A stretch of DNA of 64,000 nucleotides from Trebonia sp963836195 (GCA_963836195.1 CAWIIX010000008.1:224741-288740); one strand, 5' to 3'. Numbered from the stretch's first letter, positions 9,421-19,131 are shown. Numbers and translations: made by a program. The notes: generated from the letters alone by a model not told the origin.

Positions 9421-10295
9421 TTAGCGTGGGGGCGGCGGTGGGGGCGGCTACCAGGGTGGCTATTTCGTCGGGGGTGAGCGTGAGGCCGAACTCGTCGGTG
9501 AGGGCGGCCGCGAATTCGGCGTCGGTCAGCACGCGGCGCTCCTTGACGTGGCCGGGGCGGACGACCGAGTAGGACCGGCCGAGGATCGACCGGATCGCGT
9601 CCGGGTCGCGGCGGATCAGGATCGGCAGCTTGGTGAACCACGAGTCCGGGTGGGTGGACGTGTAGTGGTTGGACACGACCACGTCGATCGGGTGCGTCCC
9701 GGCGTCGTCCCAGCGGTGCAGGGTGACCCACTCGCCCGCCTGGTACTCGCGGAGCTTCCAGACCTCGTCGCCGTTTTCCTGGTCGGGGGTGATCTCGTAG
9801 ATCCAGCCGTGCGACCTCCTGCGGGCCGCCGGAGCGGTACCGCCGCAGTGACAGCGGGCCGGGCGGGGACGAGCCGAAGCCGGGGTCGGCCAGCCACACC
9901 CCGGTGCCCGACTGGACCCGGAGCGTGAGGTGGGTGCGGGCCCGGGCCGGGCCGCCGTCCGGGCCGACCCGGGCGAGCATCCGCTGAACGGTGAAGCCGA
10001 GCCGCTCGAGCACCGCGCCGAACAGCTGCGCCTGCTCGTAGCAGTAGCCGCCGCGACCGCGGAAGACGATCTTCTCCTGGATCGACTCGAGGTCGACCGC
10101 GACCCCGCCGCGCAGGAACACGTCGAAGTTCTCGAACCTGATCGCGGCCAGGTGGCGTGCGTACAGCCCGGTCAGCGTCGCCTCGGTTGCGTCGCGCGGG
10201 CCGGTGTAGCCGATCCTGGTCAGGTAGGCATCGAGGTCCAGCGCGGCGACGGACCAGTCATCCACGGTCCGTTCGGGCGAAAGATTTTCAGCCAT
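9421..10295 (-). CDS. nat: Arylamine N-acetyltransferase, frameshift and disturbed C-terminus
   Basis: Start ATG 10295 (MAENLSPERTVDDW). The Cys-His-Asp triad of arylamine N-acetyltransferases is visible: RGRGGYCYEQAQLFG, ARTHLTLRV and WLADPGFGS. These enzymes move acetyl from acetyl-CoA to aryl-amines or hydrazines. A one-base change near 9830 restores HGWIYEITPD, VVVSNHYTSTHPDSWF and LTDEFGLTLTPDEIATLVA. The expected length of 270-285 residues is reached near 9421, where a TAA lies one frame off and the G-rich border of the IS1380 remnant begins, so the last residues may have been altered by the insertion. The start overlaps the DoxX stop by 8 bp, implying coupled translation. Confidence 0.8.
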
Positions 10296-10806
10296 TGGCG
10301 ACGGGGGTCTCGGCCGGGACCTCAGCCGGGGCGGGCTTGCTTGTCACCATCTTGGCGATCAGCGCGCCGGCGGCCAGGCCGCCGGCCACGAAGCCGACCG
10401 CGGCGAGCTTGTCGGGCAGGCCGGGGCCGATCTTGTACTTGCCCGGGCCGGCCGCGGCCAGGGTCAGCGCCAGCGTCAGGTAGACGACCGGGAGCTCGAC
10501 GCCGCTGGTCGTCGCCATCAGGCCGCCCTCCCGGTTGTGGGTGGCGGCGACCGCCATCGCGCCCGCGACCGCGAGCGGGCCGGCCGGGAAGGCGACGCCG
10601 GTGATCGTGAGGGCCCCGCCGGTGAGCTCGGTCGCCGCCGCCGCCATCGCCATCTCGCGACCAGGGGCCAGTCCGTGCTTTTCGAAGACCGCGCCGATCC
10701 CGTCGAGGCCCGGGCCGTTGAACTTGCCCCAGAGCTTCTGCGAGGCGTGGATACCCATGTACCCGCCGAGCAGCAGCCTGGCACCGAACAGGGCGGCGTC
10801 GCGCAT
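10288..10806 (-). CDS. DoxX-family membrane protein
   Basis: A 172-residue protein with four hydrophobic segments. The first, ALFGARLLLGGYMGIHASQKL, has the pattern of the DoxX family, followed by a loop FNGPGLDGIGAVFEKHGLAPG. DoxX-type proteins are small inner-membrane proteins tied to thiol and redox homeostasis in some bacteria; the role here is unknown. The start is well supported by a ggaggaccacc ribosome-binding site directly before ATG 10806. It is the first gene of a two-gene unit with the arylamine N-acetyltransferase, whose start overlaps its stop. Confidence 0.82.
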   Translation of the reverse strand: MRDAALFGARLLLGGYMGIHASQKLWGKFNGPGLDGIGAVFEKHGLAPGREMAMAAAATELTGGALTITGVAFPAGPLAVAGAMAVAATHNREGGLMATTSGVELPVVYLTLALTLAAAGPGKYKIGPGLPDKLAAVGFVAGGLAAGALIAKMVTSKPAPAEVPAETPVANG

Positions 10807-10843
10807 GGTGGTCCTCCGAGTCTGTGGCCGACGGCCTTACCTT

Positions 10844-10849
10844 TATATA
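10844..10849 (-). promoter_or_regulatory. Probable -10 box of the DoxX-NAT unit
   Basis: An isolated AT-rich tatata in a GC-rich intergenic region, about 38 bases before the DoxX ATG on the minus strand. A tttccg about 17 bases further upstream could serve as -35. Judged by sequence only. Confidence 0.35.
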
Positions 10850-11040
10850 CAGTGCTGCTAACGGTCGGAAAGTGGCGGGTCGAGTGCGTTGTCGGTATCG
10901 GCGGCGCGTATGGGTGGTTCTACCTAATCTGGCTGCGGAGTTGGCGCTCGGTATGACGCTCGATCGCGTTCGGTGATATCTCTGAACGAACGGGCCATCA
11001 GGACCGTTACCAGGCTCGGCTTCAGTACGTCGATGCGGCG

Positions 11041-13320
11041 GTGATGGGTGCAGTGACTGGACGCGCTCCGCAGGATGAGGTCACCGACTTCGTCGGCCGG
11101 CAGGGCGAGCTGGCGCAGATCGCCGCCATGCTCGAGCGGGGCCGGCTGGTCACCGTGGTCGGGCCGGGCGGGGTCGGCAAGACTCGGGTGTCGCTGGTCG
11201 CCGCGGCGCGGGCGGCCGGGAACTACCCCGACGGGGTGTGGATCGTCGAGCAGTCCGGCCTGCGCGACCCGCTGCTGCTGCCCAACACGGTCGCGAGCGT
11301 GCTCGGCCTGCCCGAGCAGGACGCGCGGTCGGCGCTTGACGCGCTGCTCGAGTACCTGCGGGACAAGCGGCTGCTGCTGATCCTCGACACCTGCGAGCAC
11401 CTGCTCGACGCGTGCGCCGACCTGATCCAGGCGATCTTGCCCGAGGCCCCCGGCGTGACCGTGCTCGCGACCAGCAGGCAGCCGCTCGACACCCTGGGCG
11501 AGCAGAACTTCGCGGTCCAGCCGCTGCCGGTGCCCGACTCCGACACGGCCGAGCTGGCCGAGCTTGACCGCGGCGGCGCGGTTGAGTTGTTCGCGCTGCG
11601 CGCGGCGGCGGCGGTGCCGGACTTCACCGTCACCGCGGCCAACGCGGCCGACGTGATCGGCCTGTGCCGGCGCCTCGACGGGATACCACTCGCAATCGAG
11701 CTGGCGGCGGTGCAGCTGCGCGGGCTCGCGCTGGACGAGCTCACCCGGCGGCTCGATCACCGGTTCGCGGTGCTGACCGGCGGGCGGCCGGGGGCGCTGG
11801 AACGGCACCAGACGCTGCACACCGCGATCGAGTGGTCGTACGGGCTCTGCTCGCTGCCCGAGCGGCGGCTGTGGTCGCGGCTGTCGGTCTTCGCCGGGAC
11901 GTTCAGCCTGGCGGCGGCCGAGGAGGTCTGCGCCGAGGTCGAGCTCGAGCGCGGCGACGTCGTCAACGCGCTGATCGAGCTGGTCGACAAGTCGGTCGTG
12001 CTGCGGGAGGGCTCGCGCTACCGGATGCTGGACACGCTACGCGAGTTCGGCGCCGACCGGCTGGCGGAGTCGGGCGAGGAGGCGGCCTGCCGGGCCCGGC
12101 ACATCGGGCGGTACCTGTCGAAGGCACGGTACTTCGGCGACCACTTCGCGGACGACGACCAGATGGTGCGCTACCACGAACTGCGGGAGACGCACTCGAA
12201 CGTCCGGGCGGCGCTCGAGTACGCGCTCGGTGACCCGGTCGGGTCCGCCGTGCCCGCCGTGCCGGCAGAGCCGCCGGTGCCGGCCGGGGCGGGCGGGGCG
12301 GGCGGGATGTCCGGCGGCTCGGGCGTGTCCGGCGTTTCCGGCGTCTCCGGCGTGTCTGGTTCGGAGCTGGCGGGCGGAATCGACCGTGAGGCGGCGCGGC
12401 GGGCGCGGGCGAGACGACCGACCGGTGGCGGTCCGGGCTGGAGATGGCCTGCGCGCTGTACGGCTACTGGCAGATCTCGGGGCTGCTCGGGGAGGGCGGG
12501 TACTGGCTGACCAAGGCGCTCGAGCGATTCCCCGAGGCCGGCCGCGAACGGGCGCTCGCGCTGGTCAACCGGGGGTTCGTGCGGTCCTTCCACGGCGACA
12601 TCACCGGCGCGCTGGCCGACTGCGAGGAGGGCACCGAGATCGGCCTCGCGATCGGCGACGATGCCATCGTCGCCCGCGGCTACCAGCACCTGCACCTGAC
12701 GCTCACCTTCCTCGGACAGCACGACCGGGCGCTGACGGTCGGGACCGAGGCCCGGCGTCGGCTGCGCGCGTGCGGGGACCGGGCGGGCGAGCTCATCTTC
12801 ATGGGCCAGCAAGGGCACCTGCACCAGCTCGCGGGCCGACCCCTGGAGTCGGTCGCCACCTGTGAGGAGGGCCTGGCGATGCTCGGCCCGGGCGGCGGCG
12901 AGCAGTGGCTGCAAGAGCTACCTGTACCTGATCTACGGTCTCGCGCTGTACCAGATGCCGGGCCGCGAGGCCGAGTGCGAGGCGGTCGTCCGCGAGGGGC
13001 TGCTCGGCAAGTCGAAGCTGGGCGACATCGTCGGCATGGCGTACGCGCTCGACATCCTCGGCTGGGTGTCGCTCAAGGTCGGCCTGCCCGAGCGGGCCGC
13101 GTGGCTGCTCGGCACCGCCGAGCCGCTCTGGGGCCGATGCGGGGCTCCGTTCAGCGGGACCGCGATCATGGAGCAGTTCCACCTCGACGCGGAGCGGGAC
13201 GCGGCGGCGGCGATGGGCGGCGAGCGGTACGCGGCGGTGCACGGAACGGGGGTCGCGTACATGAAGGGGCAGCTGAACGACGTGGCGCGGGGCGCCTCGT
13301 TCCAGGTTCAGATCCCATAA
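11041..13320 (+). CDS. AfsR/LuxR-type NB-ARC ATPase with TPR-like C-terminus, two frameshifts
   Basis: Starts GTG-ATG at 11041. An NTPase domain of the STAND class occupies about residues 15-300: P-loop GPGGVGKTRVSLVAA, Walker B LLLILDTCEHLLD, sensor ATSRQPL and GLPL-type GIPLAIELAA. A repeat region follows. It is interrupted by a Gly/Ser/Val microsatellite linker (12300-12365) and by one-base breaks near 12415 and 12910, after which TPR-like helices continue to the stop at 13320. Such ATPases act as signal-responsive transcription regulators, usually with an N-terminal SARP/HTH or C-terminal LuxR HTH. I see neither, so this protein would have to act without DNA binding or the end has been lost. 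Its target cannot be inferred from the neighbours. Confidence 0.72.
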
Positions 13321-13708
13321 GCGGTTCGCGACGCTACGCCGGCTGTTTGTTTATTTTTGTGTGTTCTTGTTGAACTTATTTGTCGTTCGCACGTCGGTCG
13401 AGACGTAGCGGATGCCGGTTGAGGCGGTTGAAGCCAGGGTCCGTCAGCGACGCGTTCGAGTCGGCACCATGCGTCACTCGCGCACCTCTGGCAGAGGCTG
13501 GCCGGCGTTTGAGCGTCAGCGTGTGCTCTTCGGGTCGCGGGGCGCCCCTTTTGGAACACAATGACGTCCAACGCGCTGAAAGGACGCCCGAATGGAACAC
13601 AATGACGGCGGGCACCGCCACCAGAAGCGCCGGATGGGCAACTGAACTGCATTGCCCCCGGATTTCAACGGCGCTTGGTCATCAAAAAATTCGACGTTTC
13701 ACTCATTG
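13321..13708. other. Intergenic region with repeat copy and AT-rich segment
   Basis: No gene is seen. 13340-13390 is unusually T-rich on the plus strand. 13494-13604 is the reverse-complement counterpart of 4161-4260: cttcgggtcgcggggcgcc at 13528-13546 matches 4221-4239, and ggaacacaat occurs at 13553 and again at 13594. A second AT-rich patch at 13684-13710 probably holds the promoter of the structured leader that follows. Confidence 0.4.
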
Positions 13709-13826
13709 ATGGTCATCGACATCGCATTTCTGTGCGACTAGACTGGGTCTTGGCAACCTTCCCTGACTTCCGACAGTCAGGCGGGCCGCCGGGGTGCTAC
13801 CAACACCGCCGACGGCCCTTGACCAT
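13709..13826 (+). promoter_or_regulatory. Structured 5' leader RNA, riboswitch-like four-way fold
   Basis: A closing stem ATGGTCA (13709-13715) pairs perfectly with TGACCAT (13820-13826). Inside are three hairpins: tcgca/tgcga (13722-13737), cctgac/gtcagg (13762-13781), and a long one with gggccg/cggccc and ggtg/cacc arms (13783-13818). The single-stranded piece TGGCAACC at 13751-13758 and the later GGGGTGCTACC at 13791-13801 recall the GGCAACC ... GGTGC pattern of the SAM riboswitch clan, but the usual upstream core is not matched. The leader ends 26 bases before the ATG of the next gene, so it could control that gene's translation. RNA class is inference. Confidence 0.5.
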
Positions 13827-13852
13827 CCATCCGACCTAACCGGAGAACAGTC

Positions 13853-14284
13853 ATGACGATCAGTCTGTCAAACCACCGCCCATCCACGTGCCCCGTCGAC
13901 GGCTTCGACGAAGACCCATTCGACGAGGACACCCCCGACGAGGCGCGGTTGCGCGGCCTCACCCACCAGCAACTCGCCGACCGGCTGACGTGGCTGGCCT
14001 GGTACCAGCCAGGCGTCTTCACCGCGGTGATGGACTACATGGATTTCAGCGATGCCCTCGCCGCCGACACCGATCCCACCCGTCCCGACCTCGGCGATCG
14101 CGGCTCCGACGAGGCGCCCGCCCCGGTCTGCGGCCGGTGCGGCGCTGAGATCGGCATATTCATCAAGTTCGGCCTGGAGTGGAGGCACTACCGGGAGGGC
14201 ACCGCGCTCGGGCAGGCGGAGATCTTCGACCCCGGTCACGCCGCGGAATTGGCTTGGCGCCGGTCAGGGGTCAGCTCCCGCTAG
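13853..14284 (+). CDS. Small unknown protein with CxxC motif behind a structured leader
   Basis: A 143-residue protein starting at ATG 13853, preceded by ggag at 13842. The N-terminal 40 residues are acidic (FDEDPFDEDTPDEAR); a helical part follows (LTHQQLADRLTWLAWYQPGVFTAVMDYMDF); near the end CGRCGAEIGIFIKFGLEWRHY could bind a metal through CxxC and nearby His. I do not recognise the family by function. Coding quality is good: start, ribosome-binding site, GC-rich third positions and a strong terminator 28 bp after the stop all agree. The structured leader upstream suggests ligand- or condition-dependent expression. It converges on cas3. Confidence 0.65.
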   Translation: MTISLSNHRPSTCPVDGFDEDPFDEDTPDEARLRGLTHQQLADRLTWLAWYQPGVFTAVMDYMDFSDALAADTDPTRPDLGDRGSDEAPAPVCGRCGAEIGIFIKFGLEWRHYREGTALGQAEIFDPGHAAELAWRRSGVSSR

Positions 14285-14312
14285 AACCTGACCGACGAAC
14301 CAGCGAACCCAA

Positions 14313-14342
14313 CAGCGCCCCGCCGACACCGGCGGGGCGCTG
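14313..14342. terminator. Perfect 13-bp hairpin between convergent genes
   Basis: Arms cagcgccccgccg (14313-14325) and cggcggggcgctg (14330-14342) pair without mismatch around the loop acac. It lies between the stop of the small gene (14284) and the end of cas3 (14360), and can serve both strands. No long T run follows, as is common in actinomycetes. Confidence 0.7.
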
Positions 14343-14359
14343 CGGAGGCTGGCGGCTGG

Positions 14360-16868
14360 TCAGGCGGTCGGGAGTTCCCGGCCGCCGCTGGCTCGCCAGT
14401 CGGAGATGCGGACGAGCGCTTCCAAATAGGCGAGGATGAAGGGGCCGTAGCGGTCGAGCAGGCCGTGCACGGTCGCGCGTCCACGGGCTGTTGCCGTCGG
14501 GCTGGAACTGGTCGAGGTCGACGGTGAGCGTGGTGGCGGGCTGGCCGAGCATCGCCGGGATGGCGGACGTCGCTCCCTGGCGGAGGCCGCGGATTTCGTT
14601 GGCTGACGGCTGGCCTCCGGCGGGAGCGCGGTGGCCGCTGGGACCGAGGTCGACTGGCGGGACGGATGGCGTCAGCCGGGGCGTGCGCTCGCGGACCTGG
14701 AAGCGGAGCTTGCCGTGGTGGGCCAAGACCAGGTATTTGGTGAGGTCGGGATCTGGGGATTCCGCTAGCAGTGCTGCCAGCGGGCCGTCGATGAGCAGCA
14801 GCGAGGCGAGCTCGTGGCGGAAGGCGACGCCGTCGGCGAACAGCAGCGGGCCGTTGCCGCCCGACTTGGCCCACGGGCGGCCGGCTTCGATCCTGGCCCT
14901 GTCCTCTTCATCGGCTACGGCGCAGATCGCGTCCTGCCAGATCTCGTGCGCCTTGCCGAGGTCGTGCAGGTAGCCGGCGATGATGGCGCTGCGGGCGGCC
15001 TCGGGCGGGATGCTCGGGGCGAGCACGGCGAGCAGCGCGGCGACCTGGTCGCGGACCTGCTCGCTGTGCTCGTCGAGCGACTGCCAGCGCCGGGGCTCGG
15101 CCTCGTCGGGGTCGTCCTCGGCGTGGAGCCTCGGCTAGCGCGTCAGCCGCCAGCGCCGCCTCGAGCTGCGAGCGCAGCCTCGGCCGCCGCGAGGGCGACG
15201 CGCGCCTGCCAGCTCGTCGGGCGTCAGCAGCTCGGGGCTGTCCGGCACCGGGCCGGGCGCCGACGGATCGAAGCCGGTTTCCACGTCGTAGCCGCCGTCG
15301 GCGGCGCTGACCAGCAGCACCTCGCCCGGGCGAGGCCGGGAGTGCGGCTGCTGGGTGATCCGGGTCCAGCCGTCCGCTGACCGGTCATAGCGCCAGACGG
15401 CGCGGTCCCGCGCGAGCGCGACGACGTCGCCGATCGGGACGCGGCAGCGGTACTCGGCGGGCGGGACCCTGATCTCCGGGTCGGGGGCTCCGTCCTCGCC
15501 TGGCGTCCAGGTCGCCCACGCGACCTCGACGTCAAGGTCTTCTGCGTCGCGCAGGTAGGGCGCGATGTCGACGTCGCGGCCGGACGGATCGGGCGAGGTG
15601 TCGAAGAGGCCGTCGAGGTCGGCGCGACGGATCACCGTGATCTGGCCTTGGCTGTGCGGGACATCGCGGGCCGTCAGGTCTTCGGTGGTCAGCCGCTTGC
15701 CTTCGAGGCGGGCGAGTTCGCGCGCCGTCGCGTCGATGTCCTCCTGCTGATACGGGAACGGGTCCGGCGGCGGGAGCCACCAGACCTCGGCGTCGTCGTT
15801 GAGCAGGCCGCTGCGGTTGCAACGGCCGGCTCGCTGGATCAGCGACGGCCACGGTGCCGCCTCGGTGACCAGCAGCGCGGCGTCCAGGTCGAGTCCCGCC
15901 TCGACGACCTGGGTGGCGACGACGATCCGGCCGCCGTGATCGCCGGGCTCGGCGAGGACGGCGGCCAGCCGCTCAGCTCGTTCGAGACCGCGAAAACGAG
16001 CGTGCAGCAGCGCGCAGTTGCCGGCGTCGGACCGCAGTTGCCGGTAGAGGCGCTGGGCGGCGTCGACGGTGTTCATCACGACGAGGGTGAGCGCGCTCGG
16101 CCGGTGGCGCTGCAGCACCGCGGTCGCGATTGCCTGGTCGTCGCCCGGGTCGGCGGGCAGACGTCGCACCCTACGGAGAGCAGTCAGACGGATGGCGAGC
16201 GCCTCGGACCGTTCGAGATCAAGGATTTGAATTTGCTTCTCGGTGGCCGGATTATCGGGCGTGCTGGGCAGCACGCCCGGGGGCATCGCGGACAGGCAGG
16301 TCACGCCGAACGGCTCGGCGGTGCCGATGCTCGCCGCGAAACCGGCCAGCCGACGCATCGTCGTCGTCGCCTGGGGCGAGAGCTGCGGTTCGTCGATGAG
16401 CCAGTGCGCGCCGTTGGTGACCAGGGCGAAGTCGATCGGGGCGATCGCACGGCTCACCGCGAACGACCGGACCAGCGCCGCCGAGACGAGCACGTCGGCG
16501 GTGCCGATCACGATCGCGGGCTTATGCAGGTCGTCCCGCCACTCCCCTTCGGTCTCCCAGCGCGCGCCCATCGCGACGTGCAGCGTCACCTCGTCGGTCA
16601 GCCCCAGGTTCGCCAGCCACTGGCGCGCCTGGCCGGAGACCTGTTCGGTCAGCGAGCGCTGCGGCAGCGCGTAGATCAGCCTGCGCGGGGTGCCGGCCGG
16701 ATCCGGGCCGTACAGCCGCCGCCACAGCCAGGCGAGGATCACGCCGGTCTTGCCTCCTCCGGTGGGCGCCTGGACGACGTCCGGCAGACCGTCGCGCGCG
16801 ATCCGCGCCTGATAGCCGTACGGCCGGTGTCCCGCGGCCTCGCGGAACAACGCATCAAATGTCTTCAC
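14360..16868 (-). CDS. cas3: Orphan CRISPR helicase/nuclease Cas3, type I-G (I-U) architecture, frameshifted
   Basis: Start ATG 16868 (MKTFDALFREAAGHRPYGYQ). The helicase comes first: Walker A APTGGGKT at residues 34-41, DEAD-box equivalent LIDEPQLSP, VVATQVVEAGLDLDAALLV and motif VI QRAGRCNRSG. After one-base corrections near 15190 and 15118 an HD nuclease domain follows: SLDEHSEQVRDQ, GYLHDLGKAHEIW, FRHELASLL and YLVLAHHGK. A further correction near 14480 gives the C-terminus WRASGGRELPTA and the stop at 14360. Helicase followed by C-terminal HD is the known order in type I-G (formerly I-U) systems; other type I Cas3 proteins have HD first. It would unwind and degrade target DNA recruited by Cascade, yet no cas8/cas7/cas5/cas1/cas2 gene or array lies in the window. 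Confidence 0.85.
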
Positions 16869-17083
16869 TCGACCCGCTGCCCTTCAGGTCACGACGCATG
16901 GTGAATTCCCTCAACTTACAGACGACGGCCAAGACGTACGTCCTCACGACGCGGGACGCCGCTGGCCGAATTGTTCGCTGGCCGGGCCTGGCGTGAGACC
17001 CTGGCAGCTGTCCCCGTGGGGAACGGATGCGTCACCTGCACGCCAGGCGACAGCAACGACTGCCAGCCGTCAAGGAAGCCCGA

Positions 17084-17728
17084 GTGAACTGGAAACCCCG
17101 CGCCGCCCTTCGCTACGACCGGATCATCGCCACCGTGGCGGTCCGTCCCATCCCTGCGAGCTGGCTGGCCGCGCTCCGACCGGGCGGGCGGCTCGTCACC
17201 ACCATCGCCGGCGCGAACCTTATCGTCACCGCAGATAAGACCCCGGACGGAGGCGCGTCCGGCCGCACCGAATGGGACCGCGCCGGCTTCATGCACAGCC
17301 GCACCGGACCCGGCTACCCGCCTGCCATGCTCGAGCGGTTCAGCCAAATCCGCGATGCCGAAGGCGACCAGGTCACGACGGCCCAGTTCCCTGTCGTCAA
17401 CGTCAACGACGCCTGGGAGCTGTACTCGACCCTCGGCCTGATACTGCCCGGTGTCGAGCACCACTACGAAGAGGGAGCGGACGGACGCCGCACCGCGTGG
17501 ATGATCCATCCGGACGGGTCGTGGGCGCGCGCCGCCGCGGCCGGCGACCAGACCCCCGTGATCCACCAGGCCGGCCCCCGCCGCCTCTGGGACATCCTCG
17601 ACGTGCTGCGGCGTGACTGGCTCCGCGACGGGTCACTGCCCGCCTACGGCGCCGAAGTCACCATCAGCCCGGACGGAAGCCTTCACTTCCAGCGTGGAAG
17701 CTGGCAGGCCAGCATCGACGCCGAATGA
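17084..17728 (+). pseudogene. C-terminal part of a PCMT-like methyltransferase (ATP-grasp peptide maturase type)
   Basis: The protein from GTG 17084 (VNWKPRAALRYDRIIATVAVR) matches the second half of protein-L-isoaspartate-type methyltransferases that accompany ATP-grasp RiPP maturases: YDRIIATVAV, WLAALRPGGRLVTTIAG, WDRAGFMHSRTGPGYPP and WDILDVLRRDWL. The N-terminal half with the SAM-binding GxGxG motif is absent, so it is unlikely to be an active methyltransferase. An upstream ATG at 17027 exists but does not supply the missing motif. A ggaagcccga site stands before the GTG. No ATP-grasp ligase or precursor peptide is nearby. Probably a remnant left by a rearrangement next to cas3, with which it diverges. 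Confidence 0.6.
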
Positions 17729-18069
17729 CAGCACATCCTGCTCGCTCGTGTCCCCCGGTTAGCGGGCACACGCCGCGCAGGCAGTAGCGAGACCGGTGAC
17801 GAGGCGCCCCGGTCCGTTCGAAATCGAGAATTTGATTTTATTTTTTGAGCCTGTGTGCCCACGGTCGGGAGGAGCCGTGGCCTCGCGGAAACTCTCCGGA
17901 TGCCTTCACCAGGCTCAGCGTCTTCTCTCAGGTGGGGCTGCTTAGGTAATGCCCAATTCGAACCGAATGCGGGCCCGGTGCGTTTTAAGCAGTGTGAGGC
18001 GGTCTGGTCTGATGCGGCGCCTGCGGGGGACGTCGCATCGGATGGGCCGGCGGCCGAGAGGAGAAGCTC
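17729..18069. other. Intergenic region, no gene seen
   Basis: Contains one exact ggtccgttcg 10-mer (17811-17820) followed by an AT-rich run (aaatcgagaatttgatttta) that could be a promoter or an insertion scar. No hairpin terminator stands out after the methyltransferase fragment. The gaggag ribosome-binding site of the next gene lies at about 18058-18063. Confidence 0.4.
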
Positions 18070-18603
18070 GTGGGACGGGTTGGTCAGAGCAACGGAACGT
18101 TCCGCATCAACGTGCGGGTGCCTCGGGACATGGTCCGGGTGGGCGCGGCCGGGACCGGGGCCGACCTTCTCTTCACCGCCGCCGACGCCAGGAACGGCGG
18201 CGACGCCGCGATCGTGGTGTCGGTCACCGTGCTGCCGTTCGCGCTGCCGCCCGGGATCTCGGCCGGCGAGGCGCTGGCGGCCATGCTTCGCGCCCGCGAC
18301 CGCGGTGACCGCGCGGTCGTCGAGGAGTTCCAGACCGCGGCCGGGCATCCCGCGATCGGGATCAGGCGGATCCGGCCCGGGGCGCCCCGCGAGAACGGCC
18401 GGCTGGCCGTCAACACCGGGCAGGCGCAGGTGCTCGTCGTCTACCGCGAGGTCGGCGCGCTCGGCGTGGTCAGCGGCGCCTGCCGCAGTCCGCGGGACCT
18501 GAACGCGACCGCCGCCCTAGTGTCCGGCCTGGTCGCCCGGATGACGGTCACCGCCGCCGCGCCCGGGATCGCGGCGGCGGCCCCGGCCCGGATTGACCGC
18601 TAG
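18070..18603 (+). CDS. Unknown actinobacterial protein, 177 residues
   Basis: Starts at GTG 18070 (reads VGRVGQSNGTFRINVRVPRD) after a clear gaggagaagctc ribosome-binding site. It looks like a single alpha/beta domain with strands such as AAIVVSVTVLPFAL and AQVLVVYREVGALGVVSGACRS and a helical end (LNATAALVSGLVARMTV). There is no signal peptide, no membrane segment and one Cys. I do not recognise the family. It is convergent with the small membrane protein gene and their stops overlap by four bases. It lies between the cas3 remnant area and the nuclease-helicase cassette, so a link to defence is possible only by position. Confidence 0.55.
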   Translation: MGRVGQSNGTFRINVRVPRDMVRVGAAGTGADLLFTAADARNGGDAAIVVSVTVLPFALPPGISAGEALAAMLRARDRGDRAVVEEFQTAAGHPAIGIRRIRPGAPRENGRLAVNTGQAQVLVVYREVGALGVVSGACRSPRDLNATAALVSGLVARMTVTAAAPGIAAAAPARIDR

Positions 18604-19082
18604 CGGCGGCGCCTGCGCCCGATCGCGGCGCCCGCGAAGCCCGCCGCCGCCGGGATCAGCGCGTGCAGGATCACGCTGGCGGCGAGCCGCCGCGCGGTCG
18701 GCGACACCGTGGGCAGGCGGTCGGCCAGGCCCCTCGAACGCGCAGAAACCGCCACCCCTGTCGGTTCCTGCGCGCCGCGGGCCGACCCGGCCGCCCCGGC
18801 TGGTCGGCGGGCGGCGGCCCGTCGCTCCGCCTCGGCCGGGGTCAGCAGGCCCCGGTGCACCAGCACCCGGTCTTCGGCGTCCTCGGCCAGCGCCTGCGCC
18901 TCTCTGAGCTTGTCCAGCATGCGCTGGGTTTCCTCCAGATCGACGACTTCCTGCGGCCCGGCCAGGCAGCCGACCAACCGGGATCGAGCGGCGTCGGCGA
19001 TCTTGCGCGCCTGCCGTACCTCCGGATCGCCGCCAACCGCGTTATCCGGAGCCCTACTCACATCGTTCTCGGTGAGGAGCAC
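18600..19082 (-). CDS. Unknown tail-anchored protein co-controlled with the nuclease-helicase cassette
   Basis: 160 residues from GTG 19082 (reads VLLTENDVSRAPDNAVGG); a ggaggg lies 12 bases upstream. The middle is a charged helical or coiled-coil segment (DLEETQRMLDKLREAQALAEDAEDRV), then a basic stretch, then one hydrophobic segment near the C-terminus (LAASVILHALIPAAAGFAG) ending in a run of arginines, typical of a tail anchor. Function unknown. Its promoter region carries the same 23-base operator-like sequence as the promoter of the cassette at 24163. That suggests joint regulation and perhaps a membrane-linked role in the same system. Confidence 0.55.
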   Translation of the reverse strand: MLLTENDVSRAPDNAVGGDPEVRQARKIADAARSRLVGCLAGPQEVVDLEETQRMLDKLREAQALAEDAEDRVLVHRGLLTPAEAERRAAARRPAGAAGSARGAQEPTGVAVSARSRGLADRLPTVSPTARRLAASVILHALIPAAAGFAGAAIGRRRRR

Positions 19083-19131
19083 TGCATGCCACCACCCTCC
19101 ATTTCTTGACCACTAGCCTACCACGGCAACA

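Noticed and set aside
8049..10295. Single 748-codon frame joining acetyltransferase and transposase
   Set aside because: The acetyltransferase changes frame near 9830 and the joining part is arginine/proline-rich nonsense; two separate features explain it.
13709..13826. Assignment of the leader to a known SAM-I or SAM-IV riboswitch
   Set aside because: GGCAACC and GGTGC pieces fit, but the conserved upstream core of those classes is absent, so only a structured leader is claimed.
17009..17026. Palindrome tgtccccgtggggaacgg beside cas3 resembling a CRISPR repeat
   Set aside because: Only one copy is visible and no regular spacing of repeats or spacers follows, so no array can be called.
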